NCBI GenBank assembly: GCA_002352215.1
Contig: DEIB01000056.1
Span: forward strand, 62,001-126,000
Reading direction: 5' to 3'
Source: Chthonomonas sp. UBA2785
Lineage (GTDB): Bacteria > Armatimonadota > Fimbriimonadia > Fimbriimonadales > Fimbriimonadaceae
Length of the DNA stretch: 64,000 nucleotides
Below the pieces are notes generated by a model. The model was not told where the DNA came from. It did not search any database and was given only the letters and a program-made list of their open reading frames with translations. Below are positions 1 to 7,956 of the stretch, in pieces. Each line of letters opens with the position of its first letter. Position 1 is the first letter of the stretch. The position numbers and the translations under genes are program-made.

Positions 1-285
1 GTCCAGCACGATGGCGAGGTCGGCATCGGGCTTCTCGGGGGCTTGGCGCACCCGGTCGGTGCCGGGGAGGAAGAGGAGGTTATCCGGTACGGGGTCGTGG
101 TTCAGCACCTCGTGGCTCACCCCCAGTTGGTCCAAAAAGAACGAAATGGCGAGGGAAGATCCGATGGCGTCGCCGTCGGGATTGAGGTGGCTGGCCACCA
201 GCACATGGCGCGCCGAAGCCAAAGTCTCCACGAACTGCGGCTGCACTTGCTCGAGTTCGTGGAGACTCTTCAGTTCGTGGATCAT
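1..285 (-). CDS. DHH-family phosphoesterase, NrnA-like (C-terminal part outside window)
   Basis: The first 95 residues of a minus-strand protein whose 3' end lies beyond position 1. Residues 33-43 read HLNPDGDAIGS, the metal-binding N-terminal motif of DHH/DHHA1 phosphoesterases such as NrnA (oligoribonuclease / pAp phosphatase) and RecJ relatives. The position of the motif near residue 35, after a short helix, fits NrnA, which degrades 2-5 nt RNAs in the cytoplasm; this is family knowledge, not shown here. The ATG at 285 has no Shine-Dalgarno sequence, but a TAGAAT hexamer ends 6 nt upstream, suggesting a leaderless transcript. ugd lies 16 nt upstream on the same strand. Confidence 0.8.
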   Translation of the reverse strand, partial: MIHELKSLHELEQVQPQFVETLASARHVLVASHLNPDGDAIGSSLAISFFLDQLGVSHEVLNHDPVPDNLLFLPGTDRVRQAPEKPDADLAIVLD

Positions 286-291
286 TGATCC

Positions 292-297
292 ATTCTA
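292..297 (-). promoter_or_regulatory. Candidate -10 box of leaderless nrnA-like gene
   Basis: TAGAAT (5 of 6 matches to TATAAT) on the minus strand, 6 nt before the ATG at 285. Transcription would then start at or next to the ATG. No clear -35 was seen. Confidence 0.45.
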
Positions 298-301
298 GCG
301 G

Positions 302-1597
302 TTAGCCCTTCGCGCCAACCGTGACGTACTCAAACCCCGCTCGTTCGATTTGGTACGGCGTGAACACCCGGCGACCATCAAAAATGAGCTTGCGGCGCAT
401 GATCTGGCCGAGGCGGGTGAGGTCTAGCGATTTGAACTCGTTCCACTCCGTCACCAGGATGATCGCGTCGGCATCTTGGCCGGTTTCCAGCGCCGAATTC
501 ACATAAGTGATGTCCGGGTGGATCGCGCGCACGTTCTCAGCGGCGGCGGGGTCATAAGCTCGGATCGTCGCGCCTTCCGCCTTGAGCATTTCGATGATTT
601 CCAGCGACTTGGCATCGCGGATGTCGTCGGTGTTGGGCTTGAACGCCAGGCCGAGCAAGCCGATGGTCTTGCCTTGGAATCCGCCAATGCGGTCCGACAG
701 ACGTTGCACAAAGTGGCGCGTTTGCTGCTCGTTCACTTCGTCGGCGGCCTGCAGCATCTTGAAGTCGTAACCCAGGTCGGCGGCGATCTTGTTCAGCGCG
801 GCCACGTCCTTGGGCAGGCAGCTACCACCCCAACCCAGACCGGCTTGGAGGAACTTGTTGCCAATGCGCGGGTCGGAGCCCATGCCCCGGGCGACGGCAG
901 AGACATCGGCGCCGCACTCTTCGCACATCCGGCTGATGGCATTGATAAAGGAAATCTTGATCGCCAGGAAGGTGTTGCTGGCGTACTTGATGAGCTCGCT
1001 GCTGCGGCGGTCGGTGATGATGACCGGGGCTTCCAACGGCGCAAAGAGCTCCATCAGCTTGTGCGCGGCGGCTTGGTTGTCCGCGCCAATCACGATGCGG
1101 TCCGGGTGCTGGGCGTCGGGGAGGGCGGTGCCTTCCCGGAGGAACTCGGGGTTGCTCACCACATCGAACATGGAGCGGTCCACGGCGGCATCCACCAGGA
1201 TCTGCTCGATCCGGTCACCGGTGCCAACGGGCACGGTGGACTTGGTGACAATGATGGTGTAGTGGCAGATGTACTTGGCGATATCGCGCGCCACGGCCCA
1301 CACGGCGCTCAGGTCGGCTTCGCCATCATCGCCCTGCGGGGTGCCCACGGCAATGAACACCACTTCGCCGTGCTGCATGCCTTCATCCGTGCTGGGCGTG
1401 ACCTTAAATAGCCCATCGTCCAGGGAACGGCGGAGCAGGGCTTCGACGCCCGGTTCGTAAATCGGCACTTGGCCGGCCCGGAGCATCGCTACCTTGGCTT
1501 CGTCCTTGTCCACGCACAGCACGTCGTTGCCGAGGTCGGCGAAAACGAGAGCGGTGGGCAAACCAACGTAGCCTGTACCGATGACCGTGACTTTCAT
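302..1597 (-). CDS. ugd: UDP-glucose 6-dehydrogenase
   Basis: 431 aa, full length for the UDP-glucose/GDP-mannose dehydrogenase family. It oxidises UDP-glucose to UDP-glucuronate in two NAD+-dependent steps in the cytoplasm. The Rossmann motif GTGYVG is at residues 7-12, the central SELIKYASNTFLA helix carries the catalytic Lys204 and Asn208, and the nucleophilic Cys260 lies in GWGGSCLPKD. The ATG has a good AGGAAG ribosome site. The gene follows the UbiA-like prenyltransferase by 55 nt on the same strand and probably shares its transcript. It sits beside the exopolysaccharide genes, so the likely role is supplying uronic acid for that polymer. Confidence 0.95.
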   Translation of the reverse strand: MKVTVIGTGYVGLPTALVFADLGNDVLCVDKDEAKVAMLRAGQVPIYEPGVEALLRRSLDDGLFKVTPSTDEGMQHGEVVFIAVGTPQGDDGEADLSAVWAVARDIAKYICHYTIIVTKSTVPVGTGDRIEQILVDAAVDRSMFDVVSNPEFLREGTALPDAQHPDRIVIGADNQAAAHKLMELFAPLEAPVIITDRRSSELIKYASNTFLAIKISFINAISRMCEECGADVSAVARGMGSDPRIGNKFLQAGLGWGGSCLPKDVAALNKIAADLGYDFKMLQAADEVNEQQTRHFVQRLSDRIGGFQGKTIGLLGLAFKPNTDDIRDAKSLEIIEMLKAEGATIRAYDPAAAENVRAIHPDITYVNSALETGQDADAIILVTEWNEFKSLDLTRLGQIMRRKLIFDGRRVFTPYQIERAGFEYVTVGAKG

Positions 1598-1652
1598 AAA
1601 ACTTCCTGTACTCCGCAGGGGTTACCCTACCTTTGACTCCAATAACGGCAAG

Positions 1653-2558
1653 TTATGGGCCAACCGAAAGGCCTGAGGGACTACCGGGCGCGACCCCGGT
1701 GCTGAGGGCCCAGGCGGCGCAGACCACAAAACCGACCACGGTGAGGATGATCGCGGGGTCCCGCAGCAGGACTTCTTCGGGCTCTTCGCCGACCTCTTGG
1801 CCGAAGACGAGCAGCAAATAGCGCCCAATCCCAAACAACACGAAGGGGGTGGTGGCCATGAGCATCGGATGCTGCTGGCCCGTGGGGCTCTCCAGCGCGT
1901 AAATCCCGTAGGCCAGGGCGGCGAGGGTAGCACTGAACACGACGAGCGAATCCAGGGCCTTCTCGGAATACCCCTTCAGCACCGCCCGGGTGAGGTGGCC
2001 TTTTTCGCTGCGGAACTCTTGCCGGCGCTTGGCCGTGCCGAGCATCAGTGCGAGCGCGCCCGTGCAGAACAGGAGCCACCCCGAGACCGGCGCCGAGATG
2101 GCCGTGCCACCCGCGATGGCCCGGATGACAAACCCGGATGCCACCACAAAGACATCGAGCAGGGCGACCGTTTTGAGCTTGTAAACGTAGGCGAACTGAA
2201 GCAGAAGGTAGCTCGCCACCGCCGCGAGGGTGGCGCTATTGATGCTGAAGCCCAACGCCAAGGCCCCCACCACCAAGATCGCCGCCAGCACCAGGGCCGT
2301 GCCCGGGCTCACCAGTCCGCTGGCCACCGGGCGATGGCGCTTCTTTTCATGCTCGGCGTCGGCGTGGCGGTCGCGCACATCGTTGATGGCGTACACGCTG
2401 GCACTGGCAAAGATGAACGCCACAAACGTTAACCCCGCCGCTTGCCAGGCGGCAGCGCTGCCCGTTTGCCCGGCGAACAAAATCGCCGCGAACACCAGCA
2501 GGTTCTTGGTCCACTGGCGCGGTCGGGTCAGGCGAAGCAGGGCGGAGGCTTTGTTCAC
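1653..2558 (-). CDS. UbiA-family prenyltransferase, decaprenyl-phosphate phosphoribosyltransferase-like
   Basis: 301 aa, about eight or nine membrane segments. The opening TRPRQWTKNLLVFAA (residues 11-25) and the Asp-rich motif NDVRDRHAD (59-67) are typical of the UbiA subgroup that includes 5-phosphoribosyl-1-pyrophosphate:polyprenyl-phosphate transferases. These enzymes load phosphoribose on a lipid carrier for arabinose/ribose-containing glycans; the exact prenyl and sugar substrates here are inferred. The start is a GTG. It is divergent from the sugar transferase gene and upstream of ugd, consistent with a role in the same polysaccharide locus. Confidence 0.8.
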   Translation of the reverse strand: MNKASALLRLTRPRQWTKNLLVFAAILFAGQTGSAAAWQAAGLTFVAFIFASASVYAINDVRDRHADAEHEKKRHRPVASGLVSPGTALVLAAILVVGALALGFSINSATLAAVASYLLLQFAYVYKLKTVALLDVFVVASGFVIRAIAGGTAISAPVSGWLLFCTGALALMLGTAKRRQEFRSEKGHLTRAVLKGYSEKALDSLVVFSATLAALAYGIYALESPTGQQHPMLMATTPFVLFGIGRYLLLVFGQEVGEEPEEVLLRDPAIILTVVGFVVCAAWALSTGVAPGSPSGLSVGP

Positions 2559-2607
2559 GGGCGGTTAAGAGCGCGATTCCGCACGAAGTGGAAACAGGCC
2601 CCGCTAG

Positions 2608-2613
2608 TATAAT
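2608..2613 (+). promoter_or_regulatory. Candidate -10 box (TATAAT) for the polysaccharide operon
   Basis: A perfect TATAAT in the 177-nt divergent region between the prenyltransferase and the sugar transferase. The -35 region is poor. It would give a leader of about 115 nt before the GTG at 2736. Confidence 0.45.
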
Positions 2614-2735
2614 CGGTGAACAAGCGTCCGACATTTTCCGTCTAGAGAAGGTGGCGCTTTTCCCCGAAAACTAAGTTGGACGGTTTTCGAGGTTCGGTTG
2701 ATTTGAGAGCAGGGCACCAACAGCAGGGGGAAACC

Positions 2736-3407
2736 GTGATTCCGATAGAGAAGGCAAGCGCGACGGGCATGACTCCGCCCGAACGCCTGCCCCGGTATGA
2801 GGAACCTTCGTACCGGTTTATGAAGCGCGGCCTGGACATTGTCCTCGGCGTTATAGGGTTGATCGTCCTTTTCCCCGTTTTCCTTCTGGCTTCTCTAGCC
2901 GTGATCACCGGGGACGGTTTCCCTGTGTTCTATTGGTCGGAGCGTGTGGGCCTCAATGGCAAGCGCTTCCGGATGCTCAAGTTCCGCACCATGGTGCGGA
3001 ATGCGGACGAAGTGCTGCGGCGCGACCCGGTGCTGTTTGCCGAGTACCAGAAGAACCTCAAGCTGAAAAACGATCCTCGCCTCATCCGCTTTGGCGACAA
3101 GATGCGCAGCCTGAGCATTGACGAATTGCCTCAATTGCTGAACGTGGTGAAGGGCGAAATGAGCCTGGTGGGGCCGCGCCCCATCCTGCCGCCGGAATGG
3201 GAGCGCTATGGAGACAGCATTGAGTTCTATCTGCGGATGAAGCCTTCCTGCGCGGGACTCTGGCAGTGCGAAGGGCGCAGTGAACTGGAATTCGAAGAAC
3301 GCGTGCGGCTAGATCGCCAGTATTATTACGAGGCATCGATCCGGCAAGATCTGCGCATTATTGGCCGCACCCTCGGGGCCATCCTCAAACGAAAGGGTGC
3401 GTACTAA
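2736..3407 (+). CDS. Initiating sugar-phosphate transferase (polyprenyl glycosylphosphotransferase, WcaJ/RfbP type)
   Basis: 223 aa from the GTG at 2736, which follows a GGGGGAA ribosome site by 4 nt; an in-frame ATG at 2676 lacks one. A single hydrophobic segment (about residues 33-57) precedes the cytoplasmic catalytic domain with KFRTM (82-86), then D-E-L-P-Q-L-x-N-V-V-K-G-E-M-S-L-V-G-P-R-P (from 129), the signature of bacterial sugar transferases that attach the first sugar-1-phosphate to undecaprenyl phosphate. The N-terminal multi-TM domain of larger WcaJ/WbaP enzymes is absent, so this is the short PglC-like form. It leads the plus-strand operon of exosortase and glycosyltransferases. 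Confidence 0.9.
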   Translation: MIPIEKASATGMTPPERLPRYEEPSYRFMKRGLDIVLGVIGLIVLFPVFLLASLAVITGDGFPVFYWSERVGLNGKRFRMLKFRTMVRNADEVLRRDPVLFAEYQKNLKLKNDPRLIRFGDKMRSLSIDELPQLLNVVKGEMSLVGPRPILPPEWERYGDSIEFYLRMKPSCAGLWQCEGRSELEFEERVRLDRQYYYEASIRQDLRIIGRTLGAILKRKGAY

Positions 3408-3427
3408 GGCTTGGGTCACTTGCCGGG

Positions 3428-3451
3428 AACCTTCCGTTTGGCACGAAGGTT
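3428..3451 (+). other. Small hairpin upstream of the exosortase gene
   Basis: AACCTTC-C-GT pairs with ACGAAGGTT around a TTGGC loop (nine pairs, one bulged C). There is no T-run, so it is not a standard terminator. It ends just before the AAGGAG site of the exosortase gene and could affect message stability or translation. Confidence 0.3.
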
Positions 3452-3471
3452 GAAGGAGAGGCAGTGAGATT

Positions 3472-4404
3472 ATGGAAACCGAGGCCGTACTGAACGAAGT
3501 CCAGACGACCACCCCACCGGAACAAGCGGTGGAGGCGGACGATCGCCGCCTCTCACTGGACGAGGTGATGTCTTGGGGGCGTAACCCCCAATTCCAGCTC
3601 GTCATGCTGGCCATTGGGGCGCTGATCTTCGCGTTCCTGCCGTTCTTCAATCTGGTTTGGCGGCAGTGGATGGACATGGACAGCCACTACGCCCATGGCC
3701 TGCTGGTGCCGCTTTGTTCGGGCTTCTTGGTATGGACCATGTGGCCGAAGATCAAGGACATCCCGGTGAAAGGCACTTGGGTGGCACTGATTGGTCTCGT
3801 TCCTGTGCTGGGCGCCGCCGCCATGAGCATGCGGCTGGAGCAGCCGTTCATCCAAAGCGTGCTGTGCATCGCCGCCATTTGGCTTTCGGTCGTGCTGGTG
3901 GCGGGCTGGCGCTGGGCGTGGGCGCTGACTCCGGCCATTGCGTATCTCATTCTCGGCTTCCCGATTCTGGACCGAGTGATTGACCGGGCGACTTTGCCCT
4001 TGCAGCAGGTCAGCACGGAAGTGGCGTACCAAATTCTTGATGTCCTCGGGTTCGATCCGTTCCGGACGGACTCGGTGACCATCAACCTCGATCGATTCAC
4101 CTTGTTTGTGGCGGCGGCGTGCAGTGGCCTTAAGACCACGATCGCCATCAGCGCGGCCGTGGTGTTCTTCATGATCATTTCGCGGTTGCAGTTCTTTGCG
4201 AATTTGATCCTGGCCACCATCGCCATTCCGCTGTCCGTGTTCATTAACGGCGTCCGCATCGCCATGATCGGCATGGTGGGCAACGAATACGGCGAGAAGG
4301 CGGGCCACGATTTCCACGATTACAGCGGTTACATCGCCCTGGCCTTGTGCTTCTACTTGCTGTTCCTCATCACTAAGGGCCTGGAGTTCAAGAAGAAATC
4401 ATGA
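3472..4404 (+). CDS. Exosortase (EpsH/Xrt family)
   Basis: 310 aa, about eight membrane segments. The proposed transpeptidase residues of the family are present in the right order: Cys217 in AAACSGLKTT, Arg262 in INGVRIAMI and His282 in HDFHDYSG. Exosortases cleave PEP-CTERM or similar C-terminal sorting signals at the inner membrane; the encoded substrate is usually elsewhere in the genome and none is evident in this window. It overlaps the EpsI-like gene by ATGA and lies among Wzy, Wzx and glycosyltransferase genes, the classical setting for this family in exopolysaccharide-producing bacteria. Confidence 0.9.
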   Translation: METEAVLNEVQTTTPPEQAVEADDRRLSLDEVMSWGRNPQFQLVMLAIGALIFAFLPFFNLVWRQWMDMDSHYAHGLLVPLCSGFLVWTMWPKIKDIPVKGTWVALIGLVPVLGAAAMSMRLEQPFIQSVLCIAAIWLSVVLVAGWRWAWALTPAIAYLILGFPILDRVIDRATLPLQQVSTEVAYQILDVLGFDPFRTDSVTINLDRFTLFVAAACSGLKTTIAISAAVVFFMIISRLQFFANLILATIAIPLSVFINGVRIAMIGMVGNEYGEKAGHDFHDYSGYIALALCFYLLFLITKGLEFKKKS

Positions 4405-5060
4405 AGCAGAAGATCTTTGTCGTTATCGCACTGTTCTTGGCCGTCGGGGCCTTGGCCAATTTCCGCTCCAAGATCACGGGCTATGAGCGTCTGACGGAGG
4501 ACCAAGTGGAGCAACTGATGCCACAGGAAGAGGTGGCCGGGTATCGGTACGTCAAGAGTGACTCTGACCCGATGCAGACTTACAAGATGGACGAGACCAC
4601 GTACGAAATGCTGAAGCCCTTCGGTATAGTCTCGCGGGTCTACGAGAACAACGCTGGTCAGCGCATTGATGCCGTTTTGATCGCCAGCGACGATAGCGAC
4701 TCGTTCCACGACCAGCAGTGGTGCTTCCAGGGTCAAGGTTGGGAATTCTCGAAGATCGAACTTCGCACCATCGACACCAAGACGTTTGGCAAAATCCCGG
4801 TGAAGTACATCGAGATGAACCATAAGGAAAGGGGTTCGGCTATCTCCCTGTTCACCTTCAAGGGTCCGGACAAGAAGTTCTACGACTCTTTCGATGCCAT
4901 GTGGTGGGACTTCATCACTCGCGAGTTCAAGAGTGGCAAGCCGCAGGCCGGTTCGTTCTATCGCTTCATCTCGATCTACGATGTCTCGAAGGAAGATCTG
5001 GACGCCTTTGCGGCGGCTTACATCGACGAAGTCGAGCGGACGAGCCAGGGCAAAATCTAA
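4401..5060 (+). CDS. Exosortase-associated EpsI-family protein
   Basis: 219 aa with an N-terminal hydrophobic anchor (residues 4-20) and a soluble, probably periplasmic, domain. The segment SFHDQQWCFQGQGW (101-114, Cys108) corresponds to the H-x4-C-x2-G-x-G-W signature of EpsI (DUF3485) proteins that accompany exosortases, either as partner genes or as C-terminal fusions. The molecular role of EpsI is not settled. The 4-nt overlap with the exosortase gene implies translational coupling. Similarity was judged from the motif and the context only. Confidence 0.78.
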   Translation: MKQKIFVVIALFLAVGALANFRSKITGYERLTEDQVEQLMPQEEVAGYRYVKSDSDPMQTYKMDETTYEMLKPFGIVSRVYENNAGQRIDAVLIASDDSDSFHDQQWCFQGQGWEFSKIELRTIDTKTFGKIPVKYIEMNHKERGSAISLFTFKGPDKKFYDSFDAMWWDFITREFKSGKPQAGSFYRFISIYDVSKEDLDAFAAAYIDEVERTSQGKI

Positions 5061-5071
5061 CCCTTCCAGGA

Positions 5072-5108
5072 TGCTGAGAATGCCCGCAGTCAGCAGGTAT
5101 TCTCAGCA
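5072..5108 (+). other. Strong stem-loop between epsI-like gene and first glycosyltransferase
   Basis: TGCTGAGAAT (5072-5081) is the exact inverse of ATTCTCAGCA (5099-5108). Three further pairs (5082-5084 with 5096-5098, one G-U) extend the stem to 13 bp with an 11-nt loop. No T-run follows, so it may be a processing or partial termination site, or an operator, within the operon. Confidence 0.5.
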
Positions 5109-5159
5109 CCTTGGGTTCAGGCACTTTGTTGCCAGCCCGAAAATTTCTTTAGGCATGCG

Positions 5160-6350
5160 ATGATGAGGGAGGAAATCACACCCAATCACCCTCAAGTCGT
5201 TATCAGTACGTCGGGCAAATTTCACTACATTCACGCCGCTCGCATGCTGCACGAGCGCGGCTTACTAAAGCATCTTTTTGCCGGATACCCGCGAGCCAAA
5301 ATCGGGTGGACCGAAGCTCCGGATGATCGGGTGACCACGTATCCCATGTGGCGCGTGCCCTACGTGGCGCACGACTTGGTAGGGCAGCCCCTTACCGGCT
5401 TCCACTTCCTGCTCGAGTACCTCTCTTCATCTTGCTTTGACCGTTTTGTGGCCAAGCGATTGCCCAAGGCTGACGTGGTGATGGTGATGTCGTCGGCGGG
5501 GGTCGCCACCGGCGCGCGCGCCCAGGCCATGGGCATGAAGTACGTTTGCGACCGGCCTTGCTCGCACATTCGCACTCAATACGAACTGATTCAGCGGGAA
5601 TACGAAGAGCACGGGGTGAAACGCCTCGCCGTGGACCCGCGCATCATCGCAAGGGAAGAAGAGGAGTACCGGCAAGCCGATCTCATCATCACTCCTTCCA
5701 CGTTTGCCCGCAACACCTTTTTGGAACGGGGTTTCACGCCGGAGCGAGTGGCGTGTGTCCCTTTGGGGGTTAACCTTAAAGATTTCTATCCGGAAGGCAA
5801 GCCGAGTGATTCCGAGTTTCGCATCGCTTTTGCCGGGCAGATTTCGTATCGCAAGGGGATTCCGCACCTGCTCAAGGCCTTCGACAAGCTCGATGTTCCC
5901 GGTAAGCAGCTTCACATGGTGGGTTCGGTCCGCAAAGATATCCGGCCGCTCATTTCCCAATACGAGGGGCGTTCGGATGTTCACATTCGCGGAAAACTGA
6001 ACGTCTCCGAGCTCAGACAGTTATTCTCATCCAGTCACTTGTTGGTGCTGCCCAGCGTGGAGGATGGATTCGGTATGGTGCTCGCCGAGGCAATGGCCTG
6101 CGGATGTCCGGTGTTGGCCACCACGAATACCGGAGCATTTGACCTGATTGATGAAGGTCAGGAAGGATTTCTGGTGCCGATCCGCGATCCGGACAGTCTT
6201 TGTGACAAAATGACCTTGCTGGCCAGCAACCGTTCCCTCCACGCCGAGATGTCCGAGAAGGCATTGGCGCGGGTGCAGCGGTTGGCGGGCTGGCAAACCT
6301 ACGGCGACCAACTCGCCGAAGCACTCACAAAGCTCTGGAAAGAGTCTTGA
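5160..6350 (+). CDS. Glycosyltransferase family 4 (GT-B)
   Basis: 396 aa. The C-terminal half contains the GT4 pattern: FRIAFAGQISYRKGIPHLLKAF as the start of the nucleotide-sugar domain, then LVLPSVEDGFGMVLAEAMACGCPVLAT with the E-x7-E donor-binding motif (in E-D-G-F-G-M-V-L-A-E). This is a cytoplasmic or membrane-associated retaining enzyme adding one sugar to the lipid-linked repeat unit; donor and acceptor cannot be told from sequence. Two consecutive ATGs (5160, 5163) are possible starts. It lies about 100 nt after the epsI-like gene and is followed by the Wzy-like polymerase. Confidence 0.9.
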   Translation: MMREEITPNHPQVVISTSGKFHYIHAARMLHERGLLKHLFAGYPRAKIGWTEAPDDRVTTYPMWRVPYVAHDLVGQPLTGFHFLLEYLSSSCFDRFVAKRLPKADVVMVMSSAGVATGARAQAMGMKYVCDRPCSHIRTQYELIQREYEEHGVKRLAVDPRIIAREEEEYRQADLIITPSTFARNTFLERGFTPERVACVPLGVNLKDFYPEGKPSDSEFRIAFAGQISYRKGIPHLLKAFDKLDVPGKQLHMVGSVRKDIRPLISQYEGRSDVHIRGKLNVSELRQLFSSSHLLVLPSVEDGFGMVLAEAMACGCPVLATTNTGAFDLIDEGQEGFLVPIRDPDSLCDKMTLLASNRSLHAEMSEKALARVQRLAGWQTYGDQLAEALTKLWKES

Positions 6351-6381
6351 GACGAGAAGAAAGCACCGAGAATAGAACCTA

Positions 6382-7956
6382 TTGAGCACGACGGTCATCC
6401 GAGATACGCCCAACAAGAGTGAATCCAAAGCCATGCGCTGGTTTTGGCCGATTCACCTTATCTTGTTGGCTTTCGTGATCGTCGGCCAACTCGCCACGGG
6501 TACCGGTCTTGACTTCACCCTCTGGATGAGCCTGCTCTGGATCCAATTTGGCATCGTGTTCTCGCGCACCAAGGGGGTGGCTTCAGTCCTCGGGTGCTGC
6601 TTGCTGTTGTTCTTTGTCCAGCACATTGGCGCGGCCATGGTGATGAAGGTGCTGCACTGGCAGCCGGCCGACGAGATCATGTATGTGCCTGTGCAGACGC
6701 TGCAGATCTACAACGTCGCGTTCCTTGGCCTCATTTGTGGCAGTTTCTTCATCGATATCATGCGTATCGGTAAGGCGAAGCCGCTCATTGTGCTGAAGCC
6801 GACCGAGGACCGCCTCTTCATCCTTGCCGTTATCCTGCTCGTGATTTCGGCGGTGCGCTGGTACGTGGTGAACCGATTTGGGGTGGCCGATGAAGGTGGC
6901 CTGTACGTCGGGGGCATCATTGGTCCGCTACGCCAGTTCCACTTCATTCAGTACCTGCCCATCGTCCTTGGCACTGCCTACGCCATCACAAAGAGCAACG
7001 GCAAGAAGTGGCTGCACTGGACCAACGTAATCAGCGTCTTAATCTCCATCGCCGGGGGGATCATTTTTGCCGTCCGCCAAGAAATGGTGTGGGCGGTCGT
7101 CACCCTGGTGCTGTCGGCCCACATGTTTGGCTTCCAGTTCAAGTTCAAGCAGTACGGCATGATCATTGGCCTGGCGCTCTTCTTCCAATTGGTGCTCTCG
7201 CCTTACGCCCTTTACGCCCGTAACGAAGTCCGCACGGGTACCCAGAGCGAGCGCTTGACCAACATGGCCAAGGTCTTCACCGAAGTTATCACGGAGCCCG
7301 AAAAGTTCCGCAAGAAGGAGGTGGAAGACGCCCAAGTCGTGACGGAAGATGAGCGACGCACGCACTACTTCCGCGAGGCCAGTAACCTCAAAGAGCGGCA
7401 CGCACTCATCAACTGGGTCTCCAGCGTGGTCTATCGTACGAACCTAGAAGGCTACGACGGTGGCGGACGTATTTATCACGGCTGGGCGATGGTCATCCCA
7501 CGCTTTGCCAATAACGAAAACAAGCCCGTGATCGGGACCGCCAACGACCTCGGCCAGAAAGCCATTGGGTTGGTCGGGCCCACGGACTTCACCACCCAAA
7601 TTACGTTGGGCTTCGTGGCGGATGCGTTCAACGCCTACGGCTGGTGGTGCGTGTTCCTCACCGCCTTCCTCATCATGGTGACTTACGGGCTGTTCTTGGG
7701 CTTCTTCTTTGGGGACGGGCTTTCGCGCAACATCCTCGGTCTCGGCATCATCTATCAGGCCACCCAGGTCTTTGCCGAACGAACCATTGCGGCTCAGATT
7801 GTGTTCCTCTTTCAAGACATCATCGTGTATGCCATTTTCTCCGGCTTTCTCGTGTTCTTTGCCAATACGATGACCCGCCGCTCCCGTGAGGCTCCCTACG
7901 CTTACGAGCGTCAACGGGGCATGGGGCGTGTGGTTTCGCCTGACACCCGCCCATGA
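6382..7956 (+). CDS. Multi-pass membrane protein, probable O-antigen/exopolysaccharide polymerase (Wzy-like)
   Basis: 524 aa beginning at a TTG, with about 12 predicted membrane helices and a large extracytoplasmic loop (about residues 280-390, from YARNEVRTGT to the TNLEGYDGGG region). Wzy polymerases share this layout but little sequence. The call rests on topology, length and position between two glycosyltransferases in a locus that also encodes Wzx- and Wzc-like proteins. It would join repeat units at the periplasmic face of the inner membrane. The end overlaps the next gene by ATGA. It could alternatively be another membrane polysaccharide enzyme. Confidence 0.65.
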   Translation: MSTTVIRDTPNKSESKAMRWFWPIHLILLAFVIVGQLATGTGLDFTLWMSLLWIQFGIVFSRTKGVASVLGCCLLLFFVQHIGAAMVMKVLHWQPADEIMYVPVQTLQIYNVAFLGLICGSFFIDIMRIGKAKPLIVLKPTEDRLFILAVILLVISAVRWYVVNRFGVADEGGLYVGGIIGPLRQFHFIQYLPIVLGTAYAITKSNGKKWLHWTNVISVLISIAGGIIFAVRQEMVWAVVTLVLSAHMFGFQFKFKQYGMIIGLALFFQLVLSPYALYARNEVRTGTQSERLTNMAKVFTEVITEPEKFRKKEVEDAQVVTEDERRTHYFREASNLKERHALINWVSSVVYRTNLEGYDGGGRIYHGWAMVIPRFANNENKPVIGTANDLGQKAIGLVGPTDFTTQITLGFVADAFNAYGWWCVFLTAFLIMVTYGLFLGFFFGDGLSRNILGLGIIYQATQVFAERTIAAQIVFLFQDIIVYAIFSGFLVFFANTMTRRSREAPYAYERQRGMGRVVSPDTRP

